A stretch of 58,456 bases of DNA from Avimuribaculum sp964395975. GTDB taxonomy: Bacteria > Bacteroidota > Bacteroidia > Bacteroidales > Muribaculaceae. The notes beneath the pieces were generated by a model that did no database searches, was not told where the DNA came from, and worked only from the letters and a program-made list of their open reading frames with translations. How positions within the stretch are numbered: position 1 is the first letter of the stretch; every line of letters begins with the position of its first letter. A program made the position numbers and the translations under genes. The stretch spans positions 1-58,456 of the forward strand of contig CAYNBZ010000009.1 of assembly GCA_964395975.1 (NCBI GenBank), written 5' to 3'. This document shows, piece after piece, positions 1-10,200 of the stretch.

Positions 1-97
1 CTTATTCCGCATCGCAAAACTATATGCTTATCCCCACTAAAAATCTACTGACCCAAGGAGAACTCTGTGCCGTTTCGGTAATTAATCTTACATAAAA

Positions 98-140
98 AAA
101 CACTCGACTTTACATTCTTGGGTGTAAAATCGGGTGTTTA
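98..140 (-). terminator. Terminator after tRNA-Asp
   Basis: A long inverted repeat (about 98-116 with 122-139) is followed on the minus strand by a run of seven T. It lies just downstream of the minus-strand tRNA-Asp and would end its transcript. The plus strand also has a T-rich tail, so it may work in both directions. Confidence 0.65.
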
Positions 141-172
141 TTTTGTAAAACATTGACTTTCAATGTTTATTG

Positions 173-247
173 CGGTGCGGACGGGACTCGAACCCGCGAC
201 CCCATGCGTGACAGGCATGTATTCTAACCAGGCTGAACTACCGCACC
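173..247 (-). tRNA. tRNA-Asp (anticodon GTC)
   Basis: Read on the minus strand this folds as a full cloverleaf. The acceptor stem GGTGCGG pairs with CCGCACC, the discriminator base is G as usual for tRNA-Asp, the anticodon loop carries GTC, and the T loop is TTCGAGT. CCA is not encoded. It has its own promoter at 306-337 and terminator at 98-140, so it looks like a single-gene transcription unit. Confidence 0.96.
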
Positions 248-305
248 AATATGTTTTTTTCTACTCTCTGCAACTCCTTCGTTTACTTCCTCTGGATTGC
301 GAGTG

Positions 306-337
306 CAAAGTTAGGTTATTTTATCAAGTTGTGCAAA
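306..337 (-). promoter_or_regulatory. Promoter of tRNA-Asp
   Basis: On the minus strand TTTG (337-334), a 20-base spacer and TAACTTTG (313-306) match the -33/-7 promoter consensus of Bacteroidota exactly. The tRNA begins about 50 bases downstream. Confidence 0.75.
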
Positions 338-391
338 TTTTTATGCATTAATTTGCCTTACTATTTTAATCTTGTCAAAGAATCGCAGTAA

Positions 392-730
392 TTACAAGCC
401 ATTTTTACGTAACAAGTCGGCAATGTCGCTTGCACTTATGCTGCTGCGTTCCGACTTGTCATAGATACTTATCAATAGAATTTCACCTTCATCGCAAGTC
501 AAAACCACATTTAACGTGATGACACGTGCTCCGCCACTCTTGCCACGCCCCTTAGAGGTGATGGCCATACGAATCTTGCGCAAGCCGCCACCAAGGTCAA
601 CACCTTGCTCCGGATTCCTTTGCAGTGATTTGCCCAACTGCTCCACATCAGCCTTGATTGAAGCATAGCGTTTGGCAAGCCGTTTCAATTCTTTCAGAAA
701 ACTCGGAACAGCCTTAATCCTATATTTCAT
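392..730 (-). CDS. RelE/ParE-family type II toxin
   Basis: This 112-residue basic protein has the size and pattern of a RelE/ParE-superfamily toxin: an N-terminal helical hairpin rich in Lys and Arg (KELKRLAKRY), then a beta-rich core ending in the motif ILLISIYDKSERSSI, typical of this Bacteroidales group. Relatives cleave mRNA on the ribosome or poison gyrase; which applies here cannot be told. It lies directly downstream of the small acidic protein 720-959 and overlaps it by 11 bases, the normal antitoxin-toxin order with translational coupling. The family call is good, the target is unknown. Confidence 0.8.
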   Translation of the reverse strand: MKYRIKAVPSFLKELKRLAKRYASIKADVEQLGKSLQRNPEQGVDLGGGLRKIRMAITSKGRGKSGGARVITLNVVLTCDEGEILLISIYDKSERSSISASDIADLLRKNGL

Positions 731-959
731 TTAACGCTTCTTCCAATGTTTTCAATTCTAACCTACCCTCACGGTACAATCTCACCTCTTTCAAACCGGC
801 ATCAATGCCGGCAAGCACTTCCTCACGGCTGATAGTGTCGTCATGCTCTTTTGTCTCGTTCAAGTCCTCTATCAGGCGTTCCGACAGCCACTTCTTATTG
901 TCGCGCGGAAGAGATTGCAGATACTGCCACAAGCCCTCCATTGCTGATGATGCTCTCAT
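720..959 (-). CDS. Antitoxin partner of RelE/ParE-type toxin
   Basis: A 79-residue protein rich in Glu and Leu. I chose the ATG at 959 because AGGAG sits nine bases upstream of it and a good promoter lies at 981-1013. An upstream in-frame ATG at 1010 would fall inside that promoter. It has no recognisable DNA-binding motif by eye; the helical C-terminal half (EVLAGIDAGLKEV onward) resembles the toxin-wrapping part of short Bacteroidota antitoxins. Overlap with the toxin gene and its position first in the operon are the main evidence for the role. Confidence 0.7.
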   Translation of the reverse strand: MRASSAMEGLWQYLQSLPRDNKKWLSERLIEDLNETKEHDDTISREEVLAGIDAGLKEVRLYREGRLELKTLEEALNEI

Positions 960-980
960 TGCTGTTTTCTCCTTTTTTTG

Positions 981-1013
981 CAAAAATAGCAATTTTATGC
1001 CAGATGCCACAAA
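981..1013 (-). promoter_or_regulatory. Promoter of the toxin-antitoxin operon
   Basis: Minus strand TTTG (1013-1010), a 21-base spacer and TATTTTTG (988-981). The predicted start is about 15 bases before the antitoxin ATG, leaving room only for the AGGAG ribosome site. Autoregulation by the antitoxin would act here. Confidence 0.6.
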
Positions 1014-1032
1014 TCACACGGTGACAAAACAT

Positions 1033-1068
1033 AAAAATGGGTCGAAACGCTTCACAGCGATTCGACCC
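1033..1068 (-). terminator. Terminator after the type IX-secreted protein gene
   Basis: GGGTCGAA (1039-1046) pairs with TTCGACCC (1061-1068), extended by GCG/CGC, and the minus strand continues in five T. It probably ends the long SusC-SusD transcript that reads toward it. Confidence 0.7.
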
Positions 1069-1208
1069 GCATCATCACAAATTATTGTTAAGACTCTGTC
1101 TCTGTGCTTAACAATTTTATTTCCTTACTTAATCCGCTCCGCCATCCGCTGCTGCACTCAAAGGCAGGCTTCATACAGCAAAAGCGGTTAAACTTCCACT
1201 AAGTCTCC

Positions 1209-3074
1209 TTACTTCAATACCTTGGTAGTAGAGCCATCGCTGAAGCGAAGAACATAAACCCCCTTACCAAGCGACGAAGCATCGATAGTGGTTGTACCGG
1301 CTACATTTGCAGTAGCAACAGCCTGACCGGCTACATTGTAAACAGTTACACCGGTAATTGATTCAGGAGCAGTAACAACGAAGTTGTCACCAACAACGGT
1401 TACATTGGCAGCAGTAGTTGCAACAACGCTTGTCACACCACTGGTACCCTGAGTAACAGTCAGAATGACAGACTCAGCACCGGTTGCTGAAAGTTCTACA
1501 GATGCCGAACGACCTGTTGAACCATCGGGGAGTGCTTCGGCAGTAAACGCGATATAACCATAATAGTTTGACCCTGTAGAAGAATCATAATACGGATATT
1601 CAACATCGTAGCTCAACCATGAAGCATCATCAATCACACCATCTTGGTCAAGGTCGCTATCTACAAAGAACGTATCATCGAAAGCATAGTAAGTCGAGAT
1701 ATAGTATTCATCACTTGAACCACCGGCAGATGGAACAGAAACAGAAGTAACGCTATTAAAATTGGAATCATACACTTGCAACCAACCAAACACTGCATCG
1801 ATGTTCATCATATAGGCACCAGGGTTCATATAACCATAATCAAGGCTGGTAAATGACCAGAAATAAGGAATGCGCAAAAGATAATCATTATATGCCGTAC
1901 CATTATAAGTAAAGTTGAGGCGGATATATGCATTTAGCAAATGTTCCTTGTTTGTGGTATCGATATAGCCATCATCGCCAACTTGGAACCAATCATCGCC
2001 CTCATTAGGAATGTAGGAAGAAGGATATACCGAAGTCACCTTTGAATCGCTTGAAGAAATTTCTACATATATGCTGTCGCTTACAGTTATATAACCTGTC
2101 GAAACGAAACCGTCGATATCGGTTTGCAAATCGAAAGTTGCCTCTTCCAAAGCTGACATATAGCTAGCTTCAGAATGGCTGGAAGAAGAAGTGTAAGAAC
2201 CTGTAGCCAACACTTCGTTGATTTCACCATTCTTGATAGAGTAAACGGTAAGATCAAATACAGCACCGGCTTCCCACTCGCCATTGAGATATGTCCATAC
2301 TTTAGAAACAGCATAAGGTGCAGCCGGAGCAGGATATACATTACCAAAACCGGCAACTTCGGTATCGCTTGAACCAGTATATTGAGTAGCCCACCAGTTA
2401 TCGGCGTAAGAACCTACACCAAGCATTTCCCACGAAGTCCAGCTATATGCATTGTACAAATTATACATTGCTGCACCGAAAACACCTAAATAGGAATAGC
2501 TAGAATCATCGGTATAATCTTCGTTACCACCGGTCATTATGAGCATTTCGTCTTCGTAAGTACCTGTATTTGTTCCGTCAGAAGCTGTCAAAGTAGGATT
2601 ATAAAAATATGCCCACGGATAAGCCACTGTCAAATCGGTAGTACTTGCAACCAAATCATCGTCGCTTTCAAAATCAGGATCTTGATATTGCCACGAGAAA
2701 ACCGATGCACCGGTAGAAGCATTAGTCCACGTAAGGTCGGCGTAAGCCGGCATCATTACATAAGGATACGTGTAGCTATAAGAATAGCCTGTGGAAGATA
2801 TACCAACATAGAAAAACACAGGATTCTTATAAAGAACACTCATGTTGCCAACTTCTGTTGCAGCCGTATAAGGAGCAACACTAATTGGGGTATCAGAAAT
2901 TGGTTTCAAAACAACGGCATTCGACAAACGGTCAGCAGCCTTGACAACGCTTGTAGTTGTAGCCGCATTATTAGCCTTAGAAACCGAAGTGCCTGCAACG
3001 GCAGAATTGTCAGCCATTACATTACCCAGCATGCCTGACGAAATCGCCATGGCCAAAAGTAACATTTTCTTCAT
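1209..3074 (-). CDS. Large secreted protein with type IX secretion sorting domain
   Basis: A 621-residue protein with a Sec signal peptide (about residues 1-21, cut after VMA). The long middle part is very rich in Tyr, Ser and Asp and I do not recognise it. The last 70 or so residues form the beta-sandwich sorting tail of the type IX system (TGVTVYNVAGQAV, then GVYVLRFSDG, ending in Lys-Val-Leu-Lys), so it should be exported across the outer membrane and probably held on the surface. It follows the DUF4302 gene by 70 bases with no promoter visible between, so it probably belongs to the SusC-SusD transcript and may bind the same nutrient. Its substrate is unknown. Confidence 0.8.
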   Translation of the reverse strand: MKKMLLLAMAISSGMLGNVMADNSAVAGTSVSKANNAATTTSVVKAADRLSNAVVLKPISDTPISVAPYTAATEVGNMSVLYKNPVFFYVGISSTGYSYSYTYPYVMMPAYADLTWTNASTGASVFSWQYQDPDFESDDDLVASTTDLTVAYPWAYFYNPTLTASDGTNTGTYEDEMLIMTGGNEDYTDDSSYSYLGVFGAAMYNLYNAYSWTSWEMLGVGSYADNWWATQYTGSSDTEVAGFGNVYPAPAAPYAVSKVWTYLNGEWEAGAVFDLTVYSIKNGEINEVLATGSYTSSSSHSEASYMSALEEATFDLQTDIDGFVSTGYITVSDSIYVEISSSDSKVTSVYPSSYIPNEGDDWFQVGDDGYIDTTNKEHLLNAYIRLNFTYNGTAYNDYLLRIPYFWSFTSLDYGYMNPGAYMMNIDAVFGWLQVYDSNFNSVTSVSVPSAGGSSDEYYISTYYAFDDTFFVDSDLDQDGVIDDASWLSYDVEYPYYDSSTGSNYYGYIAFTAEALPDGSTGRSASVELSATGAESVILTVTQGTSGVTSVVATTAANVTVVGDNFVVTAPESITGVTVYNVAGQAVATANVAGTTTIDASSLGKGVYVLRFSDGSTTKVLK

Positions 3075-3144
3075 GACTAATTGTAATTTAACAAGTTAAA
3101 CAAATAATTTTTTATTTATGCTGTCTTCCCATGCCACCCTCAGG

Positions 3145-4467
3145 TTACTGAAGGGCGACATAGAAAGAATTGCTATCGTTGGTTAACAGAATCGTTTCGG
3201 GATTGATTTCGCTGCTGCTCGACAGAGTATATGTCCCGCTTATGATATTCAAGAAGTCGGCAATACTCGGCACTGCTGCCAATATCGTAGCGGCATTGGT
3301 GTCGCCCTCTCCTGTAAATGTGAGGGTTACAGAATTATCGCCGTCACTCTCCATTTCGCCATAGAACACAAACTCAAATCTGTTTCGTCCCGAAATCACA
3401 TACGCTCCAAGGCAGGGACATTCGAGGGATGAACTGTAATAATAGTGCAGATATTGCAAATTATATGTCGAGCGATATGACAGGAATGCATCGGAAAGAT
3501 CCTGATAAGCAGAAACAAGGTTGCCACTGAGATCGCTTTCATAAGAACGCCAGTCTAATCCGGCAGTCGATAACATCTCAACCAACGATGGAGCCTTGAT
3601 GGTCGCACCGGCAACGGCATCATCGGTGTAGCCGCCAAAGTCGGTACTTACAAGGTAAGTGCCTTCATCGTTCCACACAAATTCGCGAGCCGGAGCAGTG
3701 CTTTCGCTGTCGTCGGGGAAATTTTCCATCCAACGGAAACCGGTGCGGGTAAGTACATACGACAGTGTAGAAGTTTCAGAAACTGCATCACCACCCTCGG
3801 GAACCATGCTCATCACTTGCGACGAAGCGCTGGAGATGGAATAGCGCACGCCATCGGCAAGTTCAAGCCACAATGTGGGTATCGAACTGTTGAACATACT
3901 GTCGCGCATGGCATAAAGGTCGGTGAAATACTGTTCCCAATCAGCACCCTCTTCAAGCGGATACATATAGATGTCGATGCTGGTCTTCTTGCCGCGCATA
4001 TATATCACATCGTCGCTTGCCGACATGATTTGAAACTCATAGTCACCGCCGCTACCAACACCGTCGGTGTCCTGCGTCTGGTCGGGGTCGGGGTCGGCAT
4101 AACGGTGAAACAGCGTGTTGTAAGTGTTGAACGTAAGCACCGGCCCGTCGTCAGTGATGACATCAAATGCACTCACCTCCTCGGCATAAGCGTTGCTTGT
4201 GTTGGCATTGCGAGCGGCAATGATGGCACTGTCGCCCTCAGCAAAGCGAATAAGGAAATTATATCCCCGCTCTGAACTGCTACAGAAGTAATACATCTCC
4301 CAACCGTTCGTAGCCGAGCACAACAGGTTATAATAGGTTTCCTGAGCCTCGTTAAGCCTTTCGGCGGCAGTCTTGTCAAAGATTTCATCCTCCTCGCGGT
4401 TGCACGATGCAGAAGCGGCAGCAGCAAGTGACAAAACGGCGATCAAGCAGTATTTGGAAAATTTCAT
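3145..4467 (-). CDS. DUF4302-family lipoprotein
   Basis: A 440-residue lipoprotein with a signal peptide ending in the lipobox SASC (Cys22). The residues after it (the AERLNEAQETYY region) and the body match my recollection of the Bacteroidota family DUF4302, which regularly accompanies SusC/SusD pairs and the zinc lipoprotein encoded next to it. I take the start at 4467; an ATG three codons upstream would give the same mature protein. Its role is unknown; the context suggests a surface-exposed accessory of the importer. Confidence 0.75.
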   Translation of the reverse strand: MKFSKYCLIAVLSLAAAASASCNREEDEIFDKTAAERLNEAQETYYNLLCSATNGWEMYYFCSSSERGYNFLIRFAEGDSAIIAARNANTSNAYAEEVSAFDVITDDGPVLTFNTYNTLFHRYADPDPDQTQDTDGVGSGGDYEFQIMSASDDVIYMRGKKTSIDIYMYPLEEGADWEQYFTDLYAMRDSMFNSSIPTLWLELADGVRYSISSASSQVMSMVPEGGDAVSETSTLSYVLTRTGFRWMENFPDDSESTAPAREFVWNDEGTYLVSTDFGGYTDDAVAGATIKAPSLVEMLSTAGLDWRSYESDLSGNLVSAYQDLSDAFLSYRSTYNLQYLHYYYSSSLECPCLGAYVISGRNRFEFVFYGEMESDGDNSVTLTFTGEGDTNAATILAAVPSIADFLNIISGTYTLSSSSEINPETILLTNDSNSFYVALQ

Positions 4468-4492
4468 TGTCGTCATAATCTTCAAAAACATA

Positions 4493-5497
4493 TTATTCGG
4501 TTGTATCAGTGATACCAATAGAGTAAACTAAGTTGCGAAGCGAGTCGATGTCGATAGAAGCCTGGCGGCGTTGCACCTCGGCGCGCAATGAATCGAGGTC
4601 GAGCCCCCATGAGTCGCTGAACCAAGTGCGAGCCAGTGAAACTTTTTGAGTGATAATATCTGCACCGGCGACACCGTCGTCAAGCCCGCCTTCACCGTCA
4701 TCGTTGTAGCCTGTCACAGTGCCATCGCCATCGGTTTCCCAGTTAAGCGCGGCATTATACATGATTTCCGCCCATTCTTCATCGGTCTTGGTAATGTAGT
4801 TGGCTACAGTTTCGGCAAAGTCTTCACGTGACTCCGAACTTGCATAGGCAGTGACGCAGCCGAAAGAGTTGCACACACGGTCGTCACGATCCTGCCACCC
4901 CATAGGGTCATATTGAGCCGTCGAAATCGTCTGGAACTCGGTTGGATAGGTCTTGGTCTGGTGCAAAATGTGAGCAAACTCATGATGCATCGTCTTGAGG
5001 TAATACTCGTTAAGTTGCGAAATATCGGTGGGATCGATATAGTTGACACGATATAGTGTTACCTTGATACCGCCCTCTGCAAGACCGAGCACCATCGTAC
5101 CGTTGACAGAATTGAAAGCCGGTGAGCCGATAAGGTGAATGATACGTGGTGAATTCTCAGGCATGAAGTCGCTGTCCGCCTGTGCTTCATAAGCCTCAAA
5201 CCACAGATACTTGGTGAGAGTGGCAAGGTCAACCGAGGCATCATAGCGAGCCGGCACGAGATTGTAGTCCATATCACTACCTGCATCCTCCATCCTGTAT
5301 ATGAATTCGAGGTTGTAGGGAATCAGATACTCACGTTTTAAGAAACTGTCGAGCTGGAACGTATAAGAAGTTTGATCGAGCGATTCATCGACATCAGGAA
5401 ATACCGATTCGGAATCAAGGTCGTCATCGCTACAAGAAACGACACCCAACGAAACAAAGGCAACGACAGTGAGATATAATAAATTGCGTAATTTCAT
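4493..5497 (-). CDS. Substrate import-associated zinc metallohydrolase lipoprotein
   Basis: A 334-residue lipoprotein (lipobox VVSC, Cys22) with the zinc-peptidase motif HEFAH at about residues 172-176 in the context MHHEFAHILHQ, and a downstream Glu-rich segment (SREDFAETVANYI) that can supply the third ligand. This matches the family of putative metallohydrolases found beside SusC/SusD pairs. It probably cleaves a protein or peptide ligand at the cell surface before import, which would make this locus one for proteinaceous rather than glycan nutrients. No glycoside hydrolase lies in the operon. The ATG at 5497 gives a proper signal peptide. Confidence 0.85.
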   Translation of the reverse strand: MKLRNLLYLTVVAFVSLGVVSCSDDDLDSESVFPDVDESLDQTSYTFQLDSFLKREYLIPYNLEFIYRMEDAGSDMDYNLVPARYDASVDLATLTKYLWFEAYEAQADSDFMPENSPRIIHLIGSPAFNSVNGTMVLGLAEGGIKVTLYRVNYIDPTDISQLNEYYLKTMHHEFAHILHQTKTYPTEFQTISTAQYDPMGWQDRDDRVCNSFGCVTAYASSESREDFAETVANYITKTDEEWAEIMYNAALNWETDGDGTVTGYNDDGEGGLDDGVAGADIITQKVSLARTWFSDSWGLDLDSLRAEVQRRQASIDIDSLRNLVYSIGITDTTE

Positions 5498-5517
5498 AAT
5501 GGCAAATAGTGTATATG

Positions 5518-7182
5518 TTATTGTATTATCTTCTGACAAGAAACATCTGCCTTCTCAATCGAAGAGGTAGAAAGCGTTACTGTACGGTCTGTAGCTTCCA
5601 TTCCCGACGAAAGTACATCGGCCGGAAGTTGGAAAGCACGCCGACCATCGTTCCAAGTGAGTGTTTCAACAGTCGAAGCACCTATGCTGTGGGTGATTTC
5701 GAGTCCGTAACGCTTGATGTCGAACCAACGGGTGCCATCGCCAATATTTTGAATACGGCGATAATGCAGCGTACATTGCAAGTAAGGCTCTATATCATCG
5801 GTGACACGATAGTTGTCACAGGGATAAACCTCATCGATGTTCAATTCCTTGACTATACCATAACCCGGGTCACTGTCGCGATAGAACGACATGATGAGGT
5901 CGCTCGTCAAATCGGGCAGTTCGTAGGTAGTGGTATTGTTCTGGCGCGCATCATCCCACGACTTCAGGTCGGCAAGACCACCGGCAATGTCGCCCAAGTA
6001 GAATTTTGCCTCGGCACGGCACAAGACAGTCTCCTCGGTGGTAAATTCCGGACGAACGATGTGCGGATAGCCGATACCGGCGATACGGTCGGTGTATTCA
6101 AAAAGCTCATACAGACCGGGGAAGAACACGCCATAAGCCTGACTGCTCACGATATACAACTTACCGTTATAACATGGGTGGAAGTTATAGCTTGTCCATG
6201 TCGGACCTTGTCCGTAAACCGTAGCACTGGCACCATCGCCGTTGATTGCATAACGTGTGCCATAACGACGCATGTAAATCGAACCGGTGGCAATGAGCAT
6301 GAAGTTGCACTGACGTTCCACGTTGACATAATATTGTCCTATCAGTTCGGCTGAGGCAAACGAATGCGACCAGATATCATTGAACATGCTCGTGGATGGA
6401 GCAGATGAAGTACTCAAAGCCGCATCGGCATATTCAACCACCTTCTCATAATCACGTTTGAAGAGGTAGAAGCGGGCAGCGAAAGCATTGGCTGCCGTAG
6501 AATTGAAGTGATACTTTGGCTGCTCATACTGAGAATCATCGATAAGCGGCAGACCTTCAAGCAAATCAGCTTCAATCTTATCATATACATCGGCAAGATT
6601 GCCACGGTCATACACCACGTTGAGTGTGGTTTCGGGCTCGGTGGCATAAGGAATGCCCTGCAACGATTGGCTCAACTCGGGACCGCGATAAGGCATACAA
6701 AACAGGTTGGCAAGCAAGAAATGGTGATAGGCACGGATAAGCAAAGCCTCGCCTTTCACATACGAAACCTCATCGTCACGCCCCTCGGCTTCAAATTCGG
6801 CTACTTTTTCGAGTACATGGTTGGCACACGCAATGGCGTGATAGCAGCCTTCCCACAGATATGACGGAGAATCCTGATCGGTTGAACTTTCGACATCTTC
6901 CCAAGCGAAGATCTCATTGTCCATACGTTCATACTCGCTAAGGTTGTAACGGGAACCGCTCGAATTGGGAGCGTTATTATCAATGAAATTATCACCCGAC
7001 AATTCGCACATGACAGCGATGTTGCCCACGGTGTAACCGTTCACAAGAAGCATTTGCATCTGGTCGGGTGTATCGATTGACACACGATTGTCGGGATCCT
7101 TGCTCAAGAAATCATCGCACGAGGAAAATCCGGCAGCAACAATCGTCAGTAACGCAGAATATGCAATATATTTTAATTTCAT
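5518..7182 (-). CDS. SusD/RagB-family nutrient-binding lipoprotein
   Basis: A 554-residue lipoprotein (lipobox FSSC at Cys22, then the typical DDFLSKDP start of a mature SusD). The N-terminal half has the TPR-like helices of SusD proteins, including the GEALLIRAYHHFLLANLF segment, and the C-terminus has the usual W-F-D-I-K-R-Y-G motif (TRWFDIKRYGLEI). It forms the lid on the SusC channel encoded 33 bases upstream and captures the ligand at the outer surface. The ligand cannot be read from the sequence. Confidence 0.93.
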   Translation of the reverse strand: MKLKYIAYSALLTIVAAGFSSCDDFLSKDPDNRVSIDTPDQMQMLLVNGYTVGNIAVMCELSGDNFIDNNAPNSSGSRYNLSEYERMDNEIFAWEDVESSTDQDSPSYLWEGCYHAIACANHVLEKVAEFEAEGRDDEVSYVKGEALLIRAYHHFLLANLFCMPYRGPELSQSLQGIPYATEPETTLNVVYDRGNLADVYDKIEADLLEGLPLIDDSQYEQPKYHFNSTAANAFAARFYLFKRDYEKVVEYADAALSTSSAPSTSMFNDIWSHSFASAELIGQYYVNVERQCNFMLIATGSIYMRRYGTRYAINGDGASATVYGQGPTWTSYNFHPCYNGKLYIVSSQAYGVFFPGLYELFEYTDRIAGIGYPHIVRPEFTTEETVLCRAEAKFYLGDIAGGLADLKSWDDARQNNTTTYELPDLTSDLIMSFYRDSDPGYGIVKELNIDEVYPCDNYRVTDDIEPYLQCTLHYRRIQNIGDGTRWFDIKRYGLEITHSIGASTVETLTWNDGRRAFQLPADVLSSGMEATDRTVTLSTSSIEKADVSCQKIIQ

Positions 7183-7215
7183 AATTATTACCTTATTATT
7201 ATGTGTGAATACAGA

Positions 7216-10200
7216 TTAAAGACCGAAACGCACAGTGAATGTAAACTGTCGTGGCGAAGGGATTGCCACACCACCCGAGTTCATAAATTCGGGGTCTTGT
7301 CCGTTAAGTGCCTTGTCGGCATATATCAACCACAAGTTGGTGGCTTGCATCTTGAGCGAAGCCGAACGCAGACGCAACTTGTCGAGTACGCTTTTAGGCA
7401 GGTTGTAGGTGAGCGAAATCTCCTTGAGGCGGATAAAGTCACCCTTTGCCACACGAGCCGTCGAATAGTTGTAGGCATTGTAAGCTATAGCAAGCTGCGT
7501 GTCCTCGTAATCCTGGCGTTTACTTGCGATAGTCGGTACATCGGTATAAAGTTCATCACCCGGCAACACCCAACGATTGGCAAACTCCTTTGGCATAGCT
7601 GTCATATCATCGTAGCTCGATGAGAATACAGGGTCGAGACGCACCACATTACCAAAAGAATAGGTAAGGAATACATTGAGTGAGAAATCCTTATACTTGA
7701 ATATATTACCAAAACCACCGGTGATAGGAGGATCGATAGGACCTTCGTAAACGAGGAAGTCGAGATTCTCATATTCTTGGAAATTGATATCAGAAACTGT
7801 TATTTCACCATCCTCATTGATAAACATCGGCAGACCTTCATCGGTAAGTCCGACAAACGGTATTGAGAACAATGCACGTTGCGGATAGCCCACGAGAGCA
7901 TAACCGGTGGCCGACACAAGGTCGATTACACGCGACTGTGCATCAAGTTCGGTGATCTCGGTAGTGGCATAAGAGAAAGTCCAGTCGGTATCCCAAGAGA
8001 AGTCCTTGGTTTCGATGTTCTTGGTAGAAAGTGTAAATTCCACACCACCCGATTTCATCGTGGCCACATTACCATACTTCATGTTTTGTCCGCCAACACC
8101 CGAAGTGTAAATCGGACCGATAAGGTCGTAGTTGTTACGAGTGTACCAGTCGGCAGCAAGATTAATGCGGTTATAAAGGAAACCGAGGTCAACACCTATG
8201 TTAAGCTCACGCTTCTTTTCGTAAGTAAGGTCGGTGTTGGCAAGTTCGTCAAGGTCGATACCCATTTCCATGGCATTCGACAACGGACGCCACGGGCGAG
8301 AAGCCACGTAGATAGGTTGCGCACTTGCATAGTCGATAGGACCGGCATCGGCAGTAAGCGAATAAGATGCCTTAAGCGTTGCGTGGCTCAAAACAGAACT
8401 GTCGTAATCAAACCAGTCTTCACTTGTCAAGTCCCAAGCACCCGAAATGTTCCAAGTGGGGAGCCAACGAGCTTGGCGTGTGTTGCCAAGGCGGTTTGAA
8501 CCTTCATAGCGCACCGTACCGTTAAGCGTGTATTTACCCTTGTAAGAATAAGCCACGTTGGCAAAGAAAGCCACATCGCGATCGTAGGTGTAAGTATCGT
8601 GGTAATATTCACTGTTATCCTCGTTCATCTGCTTGAACAAGTTAGGGTCGATATATGGCAGACGGCCATTGCTGTAAACCACACCCCATGCTTGGAAATA
8701 CTCTTCATGACGGGTAACCGAGCTGATTTCCATACCTCCGAAGAAGTTGGTTATATGAGTATTGTTGAACGTCTTGGCATATTGTCCTGTTGCACGCAAA
8801 TTATATTGCGACAAGCTGTTGAGAGTGTGGAACCACATACCACCCTTGGGCAACACAGTCACAGGCAAAGCCGTATCATCGTCAGGATCGGTATAAAGAT
8901 AGGGGTTCAAGTCACGAATTGTGGCATCCTCCGGATCGATACCTGCACGATAAGCGTTAGCTTGGTTAGAGTCGTCCATTATATAGTGGTTTTGCTCGGA
9001 TTGTTGATAACGGAATGCACCGAGCACATTCAAACTCAAACCATTGATGGGTTTCCATTCAAGTTCGCCTTGGAACTTAACATCGATAATTGACAGGTCG
9101 ATGTAGTTGTTGGCAAGCTCATTGAATATATTGAAATCGGCATAGTTACGAGTGTAAGTTGCTGTCGGGTCGAGAGCGCGTGAAGCGTTCATGGCATAAC
9201 TGAACGGGTTGATGTCGAAACTACGGCTGACAGTACCGTTCACAGCATCGGTTTCTTGGCTCAACGTACCGGGGGCTTTCTGGCTACGGTAAGAATCCGA
9301 AGTCAAAAACTTCACTTTCAACGTATTGGATAGATTATATGATGCATTGGCGTTGAACGTGTAACGCTGAACGTCGCTCGAAATGTTCCACCCCGGGTCG
9401 TCCATGAATGAGAACGATGTATAGAAAGTACCCTTATCGGTACCGCCCGATATGCTCACGGAATGATTCTGCACAATATTGCTGTTAAACAAGAGGTCGA
9501 ACCAATCGGTATTGCGATATTCCGCCGAACGCAAATAGGCATTCTTGGCAGCTTGAGTGTTGGCAAGTCCGAAACTACCATTTTCATAAGAGTCTATCAA
9601 ATTGTACATGAGCCCATATACACCCGAACTCGAAGAAGAGGCAAGAGTGGCAAAATTGAGCCATCCCTTGGCTTCCATTTCACGGTACACACTCATCTGC
9701 TCTTGCGAGTTCATGATATTGTAGTCGCTGTAACTCGGTTTCAGACGATAGGTGAACTCACCGGTGTAATTAATAGATGTGGCACCAGCACGTCCCTGCT
9801 TGGTGGTAACAACAATCACACCTGCCATGGCCTTTGCACCATAAATAGATGTGGCAGAACCGTCTTTCAGAATCTGGAAACTCTCGATGTCATCGGCGTT
9901 AAGACCTGCGATAGCCGAAGATATAAGCGTAACGGCATCACCCGAAGAAAGTTCGTCTGCCGAAACGTCAACGGCATCTTCAAGAATCACGCCATCGACC
10001 ACCCATAACGGTGTGGAATTACCATAAATAGAAGTGGCACCACGTACACGGATCTTAGGTGCAGTACCAAAAGTACCCGAAACGTTCTGCACCGAAACAC
10101 CGGCGGCCTTACCCTCAAGGGCACGGCTGATGTCGGCCACACCATCGAGTTTCGTATTCTCGCCCGACAATTTTGTGGTAGCACCTGTAAACAATCGCTT

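Noticed and set aside
5509..6354. Plus-strand open frame opposite susD
   Set aside because: Shadow of SusD, whose motifs are unambiguous.
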